Below, piece after piece: positions 47,525 to 53,982 of a DNA stretch of 64,000 nucleotides; positions within the stretch are counted from its first letter, which is position 1, and every line of letters begins with the position of its first letter. The notes below the pieces were generated by a model. That model ran no database searches. It worked only from the letters and a program-made list of their open reading frames with translations, and was not told the origin of the DNA. The stretch lies in IMG/VR virus record IMGVR_UViG_3300037725_000018, positions 124,001 to 188,000 of that record; one strand, given 5' to 3'. The translations under genes were made by a program, and so were the position numbers. The DNA comes from a virus.

Positions 47525-47785
47525 TTAAGAAAGGTCCCACGTGATCGATTCAACCGCATCAGCCTTATTTCGGACACTTTCCAAATCCGAATGCACTTGA
47601 ATCATCTTTTTGCGCTGGAAGGCAAGACCGGCCTTCCCATCAATTTGAATGTACGCCATTGCGACGTTTGCGGTTTTTTCCGGGTCGTAGTATTCGGGGT
47701 CCCCGTAAGAGTGTCTTCCTCGCTCTCGAAGCCGGGACTCGATCTCTTCTTGAATTTTCGAAAGCGCGTCTTCTACGATGCTCAT
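47525..47785 (-). CDS. 86-residue protein, unknown
   Basis: N-terminal helix IVEDALSKIQEEIESRLRER, a GDPEYYDPEKTAN linker, strand AYIQIDGKAGLAFQRK and a final helix. No family recognised. Confidence 0.6.
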   Translation of the reverse strand: MSIVEDALSKIQEEIESRLRERGRHSYGDPEYYDPEKTANVAMAYIQIDGKAGLAFQRKKMIQVHSDLESVRNKADAVESITWDLS

Positions 47786-47818
47786 GGGCTTTTGGTTTTG
47801 GTTTGTGAAAATTCGGCT

Positions 47819-48028
47819 TTAAGAGAAAGGATCTCGAAGATAGTCGTACCGGATATCGAAGTATGCCATTTTCTTCGTGTCAGTTACCCCGACGATGTTT
47901 CCGGTATCTTCGTCCTTTACGTGCCACTCGCTTAGGCTTTTTCGGACTTCAAAAGACCGACCGTCTTCTCGTTTTGCGCGGTAGCGGCCCCGCTCGATCT
48001 TGCTTGTTTCAATTTCAAACGTGTCCAT
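47819..48028 (-). CDS. 69-residue protein, unknown
   Basis: MDTFEIETSKIERGRYRAKR, then EVRKSLSEWHVKDEDTGNIV. A small beta-hairpin-rich protein; function unknown. The G/A-rich leader is at 48057. Confidence 0.55.
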   Translation of the reverse strand: MDTFEIETSKIERGRYRAKREDGRSFEVRKSLSEWHVKDEDTGNIVGVTDTKKMAYFDIRYDYLRDPFS

Positions 48029-48056
48029 TTTTCAAGCCTTGTTTTATCGTTTGAAA

Positions 48057-48085
48057 ACGACCTCCCCTTTCTTGCGTGTATATAA
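48057..48085 (-). promoter_or_regulatory. ACACGCAAGAAAGGGGAGG leader motif
   Basis: TATATACACGCAAGAAAGGG then GAGGTCG on the minus strand, about 29-57 bases before the 48028 start. Confidence 0.45.
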
Positions 48086-48090
48086 ACTGG

Positions 48091-48118
48091 TGGCCCACTG
48101 GACGGTTCCAGTGGGCCA
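48091..48118 (-). terminator. terminator hairpin
   Basis: Perfect 11-bp stem TGGCCCACTGG/CCAGTGGGCCA around ACGGTT. Confidence 0.8.
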
Positions 48119-48152
48119 CATGAAGATTCGGTAAAATAAAGCCCGTAGCCTG

Positions 48153-48359
48153 TCACATCTTTCGGGAAGGGTTTCGGCTCTTTTCAAGGGTGTGCCGGGT
48201 AAACCCGTTTAGCCACCACTTTCGAAACGTTGAGCCTATCGCATACGGGCAATCGCTTACCCACCCGCCTTCCTTTTTCGCAGCATATCCTTCCTTGCGA
48301 ATTTCTTCTTTTAGGTCCGAATGAGGGAGAGGCTCCATGTTTCCAACAAGGTCTTTCAT
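48153..48359 (-). CDS. ribosome modulation factor-like protein
   Basis: 68 residues. The segment KEGYAAKKEGGWVSDCPY followed by FRKWWLNGF matches the RMF/CrpP pattern (G-Y-x-A...C-P-Y...R-x-x-W-x-x-G-[WF]). RMF dimerises 70S ribosomes into inactive 100S particles. With IF-1, deformylase and tmRNA this would add another ribosome-directed factor, but the match is from pattern memory only. Confidence 0.55.
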   Translation of the reverse strand: MKDLVGNMEPLPHSDLKEEIRKEGYAAKKEGGWVSDCPYAIGSTFRKWWLNGFTRHTLEKSRNPSRKM

Positions 48360-48400
48360 CGTCTTTTTGGGTTGGTTGGTAAAGGTCTTGTGGATTTGAT

Positions 48401-48634
48401 TTAGCTGAAGTTTCGGGCAAGAACCATCATGGCAGCTTTCATAAGCTGCTTTTCGGTCACGTCCGCTTTAGTATGCACAGACAGGTACTTGTACGACGAG
48501 CCGGGGCGAACCCCAAGGGTCACGTCAAAATCCATGTAGTGACCGGAGGACTCCAAGAGGTCTTTAACTTTTTCCCCCTGACCCGGAAGAATGTACCCAA
48601 GGTTTGCAGTCGTGCGGCTACCAGAAGTTTCCAT
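48401..48634 (-). CDS. 77-residue protein, unknown
   Basis: METSGSRTTANLGYILPGQG, then MDFDVTLGVRPGSSYKYLSV and a helix EKQLMKAAMMVLARN. Alpha/beta; no family recognised. Confidence 0.55.
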   Translation of the reverse strand: METSGSRTTANLGYILPGQGEKVKDLLESSGHYMDFDVTLGVRPGSSYKYLSVHTKADVTEKQLMKAAMMVLARNFS

Positions 48635-48678
48635 TGCGTTGGGAAGCTTTTAAGTTCAACAGGCGGCTTTGAAAAAAA

Positions 48679-48707
48679 CGCCGGAAGGCGGGTTTCACCC
48701 CCCGGCG
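48679..48707 (-). terminator. terminator hairpin
   Basis: CGCCGG...GGGT-TTC-ACCC...CCGGCG stem. Confidence 0.75.
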
Positions 48708-48734
48708 CGTTTGGCTACTTTTGATTTTGGATTA

Positions 48735-48959
48735 TTAGAAGAACTGTTCGTCAAGCCACTCCTCAACGATGTGGAATTCTTCGTCGGTGATCTTCTCACC
48801 GTCCTTTTCCCCATCGGAGGGGTAGTGCTCGATCCAAACGGCCCGTTCGACCTCGACGGACGTTTCCGCAGGGGAACGCCGCGTTGCCTTCATGTGGCTA
48901 ACGCTCATGTCAACTTCGATCACGCCGTCTTCGTGATGAACCGATTCGGTAACTGTCAT
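48735..48959 (-). CDS. 74-residue acidic protein, unknown
   Basis: VIEVDMSVSHMKATRRSPAE and EVERAVWIEHYPSDGEKDGE are strands; C-terminal helix EEFHIVEEWLDEQFF. Function unknown. Confidence 0.55.
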   Translation of the reverse strand: MTVTESVHHEDGVIEVDMSVSHMKATRRSPAETSVEVERAVWIEHYPSDGEKDGEKITDEEFHIVEEWLDEQFF

Positions 48960-48994
48960 GGCTGTAAGCTGCTTTTGTTTGAAAGATCAAACCC

Positions 48995-49024
48995 GAAGGG
49001 GCTTTCCCCCTTCTTGCGCTACTT
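48995..49024 (-). promoter_or_regulatory. GCGCAAGAAGGGGGAAA leader motif
   Basis: GTAAAGTAGCGCAAGAAGGG then GGAAAGCCCC on the minus strand, about 36-65 bases before the 48959 start. Confidence 0.45.
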
Positions 49025-49093
49025 TACACACGCGAAAAACGGATTGGTTCCCGGCCAAAGTGTGAAGCCTTTGTGAAGCCAAGCCCCGGCCCG

Positions 49094-49375
49094 TTAAAGA
49101 AGCTCACCGAGCCGGATCGGTTCCGGGGAAGAGCGGAGGGCTTCCCGCTCGCGCTTGCGGGACCGAAGCGCGGACATGCGCTTTTTGATGTTGCGCCTCT
49201 GCTCTTTGGCTTGCCGCTCTTTTTCGCGGCGAATGGCTTCTTTATACTCCGCTTTGGAGTCGTAAGAAGTCCAGTAGCGGCCCAAAGGCCCGTCCCACTC
49301 GATCCGCAGGCCATCAAAGTCGCTAAAGCGGGTGGAAGCGCGAACGGCTTTTTGGGTAGGCTCGCAAATATTCAT
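49094..49375 (-). CDS. 93-residue basic protein, unknown
   Basis: RIEWDGPLGRYWTSYDSKAE is a beta unit that contains a G-Y/W rich patch; the rest is an arginine-rich helix (IRREKERQAKEQRRNIKKRM). Nucleic-acid or ribosome binding is plausible. No family recognised. Confidence 0.55.
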   Translation of the reverse strand: MNICEPTQKAVRASTRFSDFDGLRIEWDGPLGRYWTSYDSKAEYKEAIRREKERQAKEQRRNIKKRMSALRSRKREREALRSSPEPIRLGELL

Positions 49376-49386
49376 TGTCTTTGGGG

Positions 49387-49418
49387 GATTGGTTCCCTCT
49401 CTTTCGCAATACCTTACA
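49387..49418 (-). promoter_or_regulatory. GAGGGAACC leader motif
   Basis: GTAAGGTATTGCGAAAGAGA then GGGAACC on the minus strand, 12-43 bases before the 49375 start. Best minus-strand match to the 32801 element. Confidence 0.5.
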
Positions 49419-49589
49419 CGCGGGGAAAGCGGGTCTGTTCCGGTTTAGGATGTGAAGAAGCTGTAAGCTCCTTCGGGCCTTTTGTTTTGCTTTTAAGCGT
49501 GTTTTGAACCTGCCTTTCCCCTACCCATTTCCACGGAGAGAAAAGTCCTTGTGGGCTTTCACAAAAACCTCAAAAGCCGCTGCGTAAAG

Positions 49590-49620
49590 GCGTGCCCCGC
49601 CGAAAATGGGCAGGGCACGC
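49590..49620 (-). terminator. terminator hairpin
   Basis: GCGTGCCC pairs with GGGCACGC. Confidence 0.8.
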
Positions 49621-49647
49621 AGGCGCTACTTGCTTTTTTGGTTTCTT

Positions 49648-49860
49648 TTAAGCTTCCGGCGTGTAGGAAACAAACGCCGGGTCGCTTTCGCTTTCGAGCT
49701 TTTCGTCAATCCCGGAAAGCTCTTCCCGTTCGATCTTGTTGCGAACGTCGTAGTGAACCACGTCCCAACCACCACGGGCGTCAAGAAAGTAAATCACCTT
49801 CTCCCCCGGCTCGATGTGGTTTTCGGCGTAGTCACGCGCTTGGGCAAGAGTCATAACCAT
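49648..49860 (-). CDS. 70-residue protein, unknown
   Basis: Helix MTLAQARDYAENHIEPGEK then strand VIYFLDARGGWDVVHYDV. Acidic end. No family recognised. Confidence 0.55.
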   Translation of the reverse strand: MVMTLAQARDYAENHIEPGEKVIYFLDARGGWDVVHYDVRNKIEREELSGIDEKLESESDPAFVSYTPEA

Positions 49861-49886
49861 AGCAGCTTTAACTTTTTTGTTTGCTT

Positions 49887-49919
49887 GAAGGGGCCTTTCC
49901 CCGTCTTGCGTGTGTGTAA
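49887..49919 (-). promoter_or_regulatory. ACACGCAAGACGGGGAAA leader motif
   Basis: TTTACACACACGCAAGACGG then GGAAAGGCC on the minus strand, about 27-59 bases before the 49860 start. Confidence 0.45.
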
Positions 49920-49991
49920 ACCCACCGAAACCGGGGTTGTTTCGGTTTTGAATGTGAAGCGTCTGTGAAGGAAGGTTTCTTGGCAGACATA

Positions 49992-50028
49992 AAAAAGCGG
50001 GTCACGGAAAGCCCGTGACCCGCTTTTT
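49992..50028 (-). terminator. intrinsic terminator
   Basis: AAAAAGCGGGTCACGG pairs perfectly with CCGTGACCCGCTTTTT; A/T runs on both sides make it functional in both directions. Confidence 0.88.
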
Positions 50029-50047
50029 GGTTCTGTGTGGCTGACTT

Positions 50048-50350
50048 TTAGCTAAGAGAATCAAGGTAGCCGGAAAGAGCGCCAACCGAAAGCCGCTTGG
50101 ACTCTCCGGTTTTCATGTCGCTAACCTTCACGCGACCGTCTTCTTTAACGGAAAGCACGTAGCGGTCAAACTCTGCAATCGACCACCCGTGACGCTCTTC
50201 CCGAACGGTCGGGCCGAAAGAGATTCCCGTGACTTTAAGCTCGTCACGGCCAATCTTCTCCCCGGTGCTAATGTCCGGGTTGGTGTATCCGGCGCTGAAA
50301 AGCTTCTGGTTGGCTTTCCGGTAGATTTCGTTTTTGGCCTTGTCAGTCAT
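50048..50350 (-). CDS. 100-residue protein, unknown
   Basis: Start ATG 50350. MTDKAKNEIYRKANQKLFSA, DELKVTGISFGPTVREE, EFDRYVLSVKEDGRVKVSDM. Beta-rich centre; no family recognised. Confidence 0.6.
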   Translation of the reverse strand: MTDKAKNEIYRKANQKLFSAGYTNPDISTGEKIGRDELKVTGISFGPTVREERHGWSIAEFDRYVLSVKEDGRVKVSDMKTGESKRLSVGALSGYLDSLS

Positions 50351-50367
50351 GGGCTTTCTCTTTTGAT

Positions 50368-50394
50368 GAGGGGTTTCCCTTCCTAAGTGCAATA
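50368..50394 (-). promoter_or_regulatory. GGAAACC leader motif
   Basis: TATTGCACTTAGGAAGGGAA then ACCCC on the minus strand, about 18-44 bases before the 50350 start; nearly the same core as 34451. Confidence 0.5.
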
Positions 50395-50442
50395 TGTAAA
50401 TGCGCTTTTATAGGAGCAGTTCCAAGCTCTCTTGTGAAGACT

Positions 50443-50754
50443 TTATGAAGACAGAGAGCTTTCAAGGTCTTCAATCACCATTTCAACGCGGCTTAAAACC
50501 GGGCTTTCCTTCTCTTCGGATACAGACGTTCGGTACATTTGTCCGGTCATTTCCATAAGCCTCTCGTACGCAAATCTAGACGGGCTTCCGTATGGAAACG
50601 TTTCCACGTCTTTCATGTCTTCTGCGTGAGCCGCCAAAACCTTGTACGTGGCCTTTAAGTCCGAATAGGTGCCACGGGTTATGATCGCCTCTTTTATCTT
50701 TCGAAAATGGCTTAGAAGGCGTTGTGCAACCTCTCGCTTGCGTTTGTCTTTCAT
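50443..50754 (-). CDS. 103-residue helical protein, unknown
   Basis: Start ATG 50754. All-helical: KDKRKREVAQRLLSHFRKIK, DLKATYKVLAAHAEDMKDVE, FAYERLMEMTGQMY. Unknown function. Confidence 0.6.
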   Translation of the reverse strand: MKDKRKREVAQRLLSHFRKIKEAIITRGTYSDLKATYKVLAAHAEDMKDVETFPYGSPSRFAYERLMEMTGQMYRTSVSEEKESPVLSRVEMVIEDLESSLSS

Positions 50755-50904
50755 GTCGGCTTGGTTTTGTTTTTCTAAAAGTAGAGTGAATGCGCGTACG
50801 TATACAAAAAGAAAAGGTCGGTGTTCCCGCCTTTTTTGGAACACACAAGGCCACCTGTTAGTTTGGGCCTCTTGTAGAAAGCCAACAAACAAAAAGCGAA
50901 ACCG

Positions 50905-51105
50905 ATGATACAAGTTGTTGTGGATACAAGTGAAGAATCCGCTTGGATGCAGACGTTTTCAAAAGAGTTTCCAACTGAAGAAGTGGACTATTTTCATTCT
51001 GGTAAGGCAATGGAAGAGCTTGGGCTAGCCCCAATAGAAACCGGATATCGAATCTACATTTCAAATAAGCTTGAACACAGGTTTAAAGCGACAAAAAAGA
51101 CATGA
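50905..51105 (+). CDS. array mini-protein 36 (third block)
   Basis: 66 residues: MIQVVVDTSEESAWMQTF, TGYRIYISNKLEH and basic end RFKATKKT. Start of the third array segment. The stop overlaps the next ATG by 4 bases. Confidence 0.65.
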   Translation: MIQVVVDTSEESAWMQTFSKEFPTEEVDYFHSGKAMEELGLAPIETGYRIYISNKLEHRFKATKKT

Positions 51106-51257
51106 CGATATTGATTGAAAAACCCAATGAGGCAAACCGTTTTTTAAACTTTAAGATACGGTCGGGTGAACGCATGATTGCAAAACCTAGTTCCCTCAAA
51201 AACAAAATTATTGCATTGCGCCAAATCAAAGAATCTGTAAGGGCCGAAAAGAAATGA
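51102..51257 (+). CDS. array mini-protein 37
   Basis: 51 residues: MTILIEKPNEANRFLNF, ERMIAKPSSLKN (strand with P) and helix KIIALRQIKESVRAEKK. Overlaps both neighbours by 4 bases (ATGA). Confidence 0.7.
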   Translation: MTILIEKPNEANRFLNFKIRSGERMIAKPSSLKNKIIALRQIKESVRAEKK

Positions 51258-51478
51258 TCATCATTGAAAGACAAAGTCAAAAACGGTGGGAAGTTACGGT
51301 TCGCTCTGCAAAAAGGGAAGTTTTTACCAAAGAAACACATTCGGAAATGGGGGGTAGAATCGAAAAAAAGTATTCCGTCAAACATCAAGACTCCAATGTA
51401 AAAAGAGTCTTGCGCCACATGCTAAATAATTACGACCACGAATACTCTTTAGTTACCGCTAGCAGCTTCTTGAATTAG
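51254..51478 (+). CDS. array mini-protein 38
   Basis: 74 residues: MIIIERQSQKRWEVTV, strand pair ending KKYSVKHQD, helix SNVKRVLRHMLNNYD. Its 3' end overlaps the convergent metalloprotease gene by 30 bases. Confidence 0.65.
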   Translation: MIIIERQSQKRWEVTVRSAKREVFTKETHSEMGGRIEKKYSVKHQDSNVKRVLRHMLNNYDHEYSLVTASSFLN

Positions 51479-52027
51479 TTCCTTGACAAATTCAACCCGA
51501 ACGCTGTCAACGCCTGTTGGAACGCCAGCTTGAGACTTGTCAACTGCAGGAACCTCTTCGGTTCCCAAAGCTGCCGGGACGTAAGCTTGAAGAATAAAGG
51601 CGATTTGCTCGTGTGGACGCCTCATGTACCGGGAATTAAAATTAATATTGTCAACGGGAACGCCAAACATCTTGAACATAATCGGGGTTCTGTTTGCGAT
51701 TTCAACAGAATCGGCTAAAAGTTTTGTGTCCATTTCCCCCGTGTTGTGGTGAAGAAGGTGAATGATCTCGTGGTTTAAAGTTTGGCTGTCCCGCCACTTT
51801 GCAAGAACGATTTCCCCCTCTTTGCGATACATACCCGCAATTGTGTTCTTTTCGTTGATTTTGTCCAAAACTTCAACGGGAATGTCTTGCCCGATTTGGT
51901 TTTCCAAGGCCGAAAGAACCTCTTTTTCACCACGAGTGAGCCCGTGCCCGTTTTTTTTCTTATCTACGAACGTGAAGAGAAAGAAAAGGGTCAAAAACGA
52001 AATCAAAAAAGTGCGTGAAATTTTCAT
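51449..52027 (-). CDS. exported HExxH metalloprotease-like protein
   Basis: 192 residues from ATG 52027. Signal peptide or anchor at 4-20 (SRTFLISFLTLFFLFTF), zinc motif NHEIIHLLHH with HEIIH at 86-90, downstream E-rich segment. Starts at 52036 or 52093 are possible, but 52027 gives a clean signal peptide. A periplasmic or envelope protease; role unknown, perhaps host-envelope modification. Confidence 0.7.
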   Translation of the reverse strand: MKISRTFLISFLTLFFLFTFVDKKKNGHGLTRGEKEVLSALENQIGQDIPVEVLDKINEKNTIAGMYRKEGEIVLAKWRDSQTLNHEIIHLLHHNTGEMDTKLLADSVEIANRTPIMFKMFGVPVDNINFNSRYMRRPHEQIAFILQAYVPAALGTEEVPAVDKSQAGVPTGVDSVRVEFVKELIQEAASGN

Positions 52028-52121
52028 TGGCTTCATTTTTGCTGTTTGTGGAAAGAAACTTTCTTTTGTCGTCTTTGTTACGTGAATAGACAAACGACGA
52101 AAAGGTTTCTTTTTTGCTTAT

Positions 52122-52298
52122 ATGATTTTTATTATCACCGAAGACCGAAACGAGTTTTTCGAAGCTTGTGGCATGTACCAACACAGGCACGCGCCAAGTG
52201 CTCTTGCCCAAGTGCTTCCGGACCACGTTGAAATCGCTTCCCTGCCATACAGAAACAAGTTTGCAATCAAAAAACACCTTTCAAAAACCCCAAAGTAA
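52122..52298 (+). CDS. array mini-protein 39
   Basis: 58 residues: MIFIITEDRNEFFEACG, VEIASLPYRNK (strand with P) and end FAIKKHLSKTPK. It is divergent from the metalloprotease gene. Confidence 0.65.
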   Translation: MIFIITEDRNEFFEACGMYQHRHAPSALAQVLPDHVEIASLPYRNKFAIKKHLSKTPK

Positions 52299-52300
52299 AC

Positions 52301-52585
52301 ATGTACGTAATAATTAGCGCCGAAGAAAAACGTAAGCTTTCAAAACAAAACTTCCTATCCGGCCTAGAGTGGAGGCTGGACGTGCCTTCCTCAATTCGCG
52401 TAGTAAGAAATTTAAAGATAAACAGACAAAGAATCAAAGAAACCAAATCTGACATAGCAAGGCATTACCTCCGAAAAATGAAAACAGATAGAACTTGGAT
52501 CACCGGAAGTTTAAAGGACAAAGAGGCGCTAGAGATCATTCAAGGCAAAAAGTTAAAAGACTGTCATGATCATTATTTTGTATAG
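52301..52585 (+). CDS. array mini-protein 40 (extended)
   Basis: 94 residues: MYVIISAEEKRKLSKQNF, SSIRVVRNLKINRQRIKET (middle strand and helix), and an extra C-terminal 40 residues. The last codons overlap the next ATG. Confidence 0.65.
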   Translation: MYVIISAEEKRKLSKQNFLSGLEWRLDVPSSIRVVRNLKINRQRIKETKSDIARHYLRKMKTDRTWITGSLKDKEALEIIQGKKLKDCHDHYFV

Positions 52586-52724
52586 AACAAATAAAGAGTG
52601 GGACGGAGTTCACGACGCTTTTAACACAGAAGCCTCTGACCCTTCCGAAGACTTGTTTATCATTCCGGATGAAAAAAGCCACTACTTTACCGCGAAACTA
52701 ATTTTTGGCACAAAAAACGCTTGA
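52566..52724 (+). CDS. array mini-protein 41
   Basis: 52 residues: MIIILYRTNKEWDGVHD, DLFIIPDEKSHY (strand with P) and short end FTAKLIFGTKNA. Last recognisable member. It resembles 35609 in the Y-x-x-x-K-E-W stretch. Confidence 0.65.
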   Translation: MIIILYRTNKEWDGVHDAFNTEASDPSEDLFIIPDEKSHYFTAKLIFGTKNA

Positions 52725-52743
52725 AGACAGCTTTGGCCGTTAG

Positions 52744-53226
52744 TTAATAGTCGTACATCCCCTTTCGAAGCGGAACTTCTCCGAAGTGAAGAAACGCGCA
52801 ATTTGGGCACACGATTTTTAAGTTTTCCCAACGGTGGTCTCTTTTGTCCCCGTTTTCGTGCATCAAAACAAGCGGGACTTTCTTATCTGTTACTCTCCGC
52901 TCGTCAAATCCACAGATTTCACATTCTTCTTTTTTATACCCGGAGCGAAGAAGCCTCTTTTTTAGTTTTACAGAATCGTATCCGGGCTTTTTCCCGTCAA
53001 TAATGTCGTCAAGCGCGTCTTTTCCTTCATGAAGATTATGTGGGTTTGGAATCCCTTTCCCCGCTTGGTTTTTCTGCTCCTCGAAAAGCCCGTACATCTT
53101 GGCGTACTTTTTGTAGGTGTTATACGAACAGCCTAAGTATTCAGCCGCCTGCCTGCAAGACTTTGTTAGGTCATTTGCATTTTCAATCTCCGCTTTCGAG
53201 AAGTTGTATGAACTTGTATCGGGCAT
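52744..53226 (-). CDS. HNH endonuclease with HTH N-terminus
   Basis: 160 residues. N-terminal helix-turn-helix (SCRQAAEYLGCSYNTYKKY, residues 23-41), then a zinc-bound HNH unit: CEIC (102-105), HENGDKRDHRWENL (123-136) and CPNC (140-143). This is a common phage homing or free-standing nuclease. It lies between the array and the fibre module and may mobilise either. Confidence 0.85.
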   Translation of the reverse strand: MPDTSSYNFSKAEIENANDLTKSCRQAAEYLGCSYNTYKKYAKMYGLFEEQKNQAGKGIPNPHNLHEGKDALDDIIDGKKPGYDSVKLKKRLLRSGYKKEECEICGFDERRVTDKKVPLVLMHENGDKRDHRWENLKIVCPNCAFLHFGEVPLRKGMYDY

Positions 53227-53266
53227 AACAGTTTAAAAAAGGATTACTACTGTTAATTGATAATGA

Positions 53267-53557
53267 TTAATAAAAAGCGTCTAAGCCGCCTAGAACGTTT
53301 AGGTCAACAACGTTTTCGATTGCCCCTGTAATGTTGTCCCAATTGAGCATAGCACCCGGATACGCCAAAATATAGACGTTTTCAGGCACTCGAATCGATT
53401 GGTTTGTGTAGTCTTCGGGGCGAATTTTAATCAAAACCCGCTCGTCTGCCGTGGAGTTTTGGGCCGCGTCAAATACTGCTTTTGAAAGCTCTGATGGGCT
53501 GTAATATTCGCGGTGCGCGTCGTTGTTTTTTGAAACTGTAATTAAACTTGTGTTCAT
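53267..53557 (-). CDS. 96-residue protein, probable structural/fibre-associated
   Basis: Beta-rich: ERVLIKIRPEDYTNQSIRVP and ENVYILAYPGAMLNWDNIT resemble one coil of a right-handed beta-helix, as found at the start of pectate-lyase-like tailspikes. In the fibre cluster. Function inferred from context only. Confidence 0.5.
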   Translation of the reverse strand: MNTSLITVSKNNDAHREYYSPSELSKAVFDAAQNSTADERVLIKIRPEDYTNQSIRVPENVYILAYPGAMLNWDNITGAIENVVDLNVLGGLDAFY

Positions 53558-53580
53558 TTTCTTGTAAGGCGTTTTCTTCG

Positions 53581-53961
53581 TTACAAGTCTTCAAATTGAT
53601 TTTCTGCGTCTGCGAAGAACGAAAGGTTGCCTCGGGCGTCTGTCCACCACACCGGGTTGGGCTCCACGCTGTCCGGAGCGCCTTTCTCCGTGCCTTTTAC
53701 GTAATTGTATGCGACCACGTAAATGTTTTCGCCACCTACAATAGCACGCTGATAAATGATTTCGAGATCGGGCTCGGAAACCGTGTAGCTTTTGCGAGCA
53801 GCGATTCCTCGCCTTGGGTATTGAAGCCTTCGTGCTTGGTTTTCGTACCCGGCGAGTTGGATTTGCCCGGTCTTGTTGATCTTGTCAATGGTTACTGAAC
53901 TGATAATCCAATATGATGCCGTGACGCCTCTCGGCGTTTCCATGTCTTTAATTAGTGCCAT
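53581..53961 (-). CDS. 126-residue probable tail-associated protein
   Basis: Starts MALIKDMETPRGVTASYWII, a pattern (M-A-x-x-K-D-x-x-T-x-x-G-x-x-A-x-Y) I associate with small phage tail/baseplate proteins next to fibre genes. Beta-rich with AIVGGENIYVVAYNYVKGTE. Structural role inferred. Confidence 0.6.
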   Translation of the reverse strand: MALIKDMETPRGVTASYWIISSVTIDKINKTGQIQLAGYENQARRLQYPRRGIAARKSYTVSEPDLEIIYQRAIVGGENIYVVAYNYVKGTEKGAPDSVEPNPVWWTDARGNLSFFADAENQFEDL

Positions 53962-53982
53962 AAGAATGTTGAGTGGTTTAGG

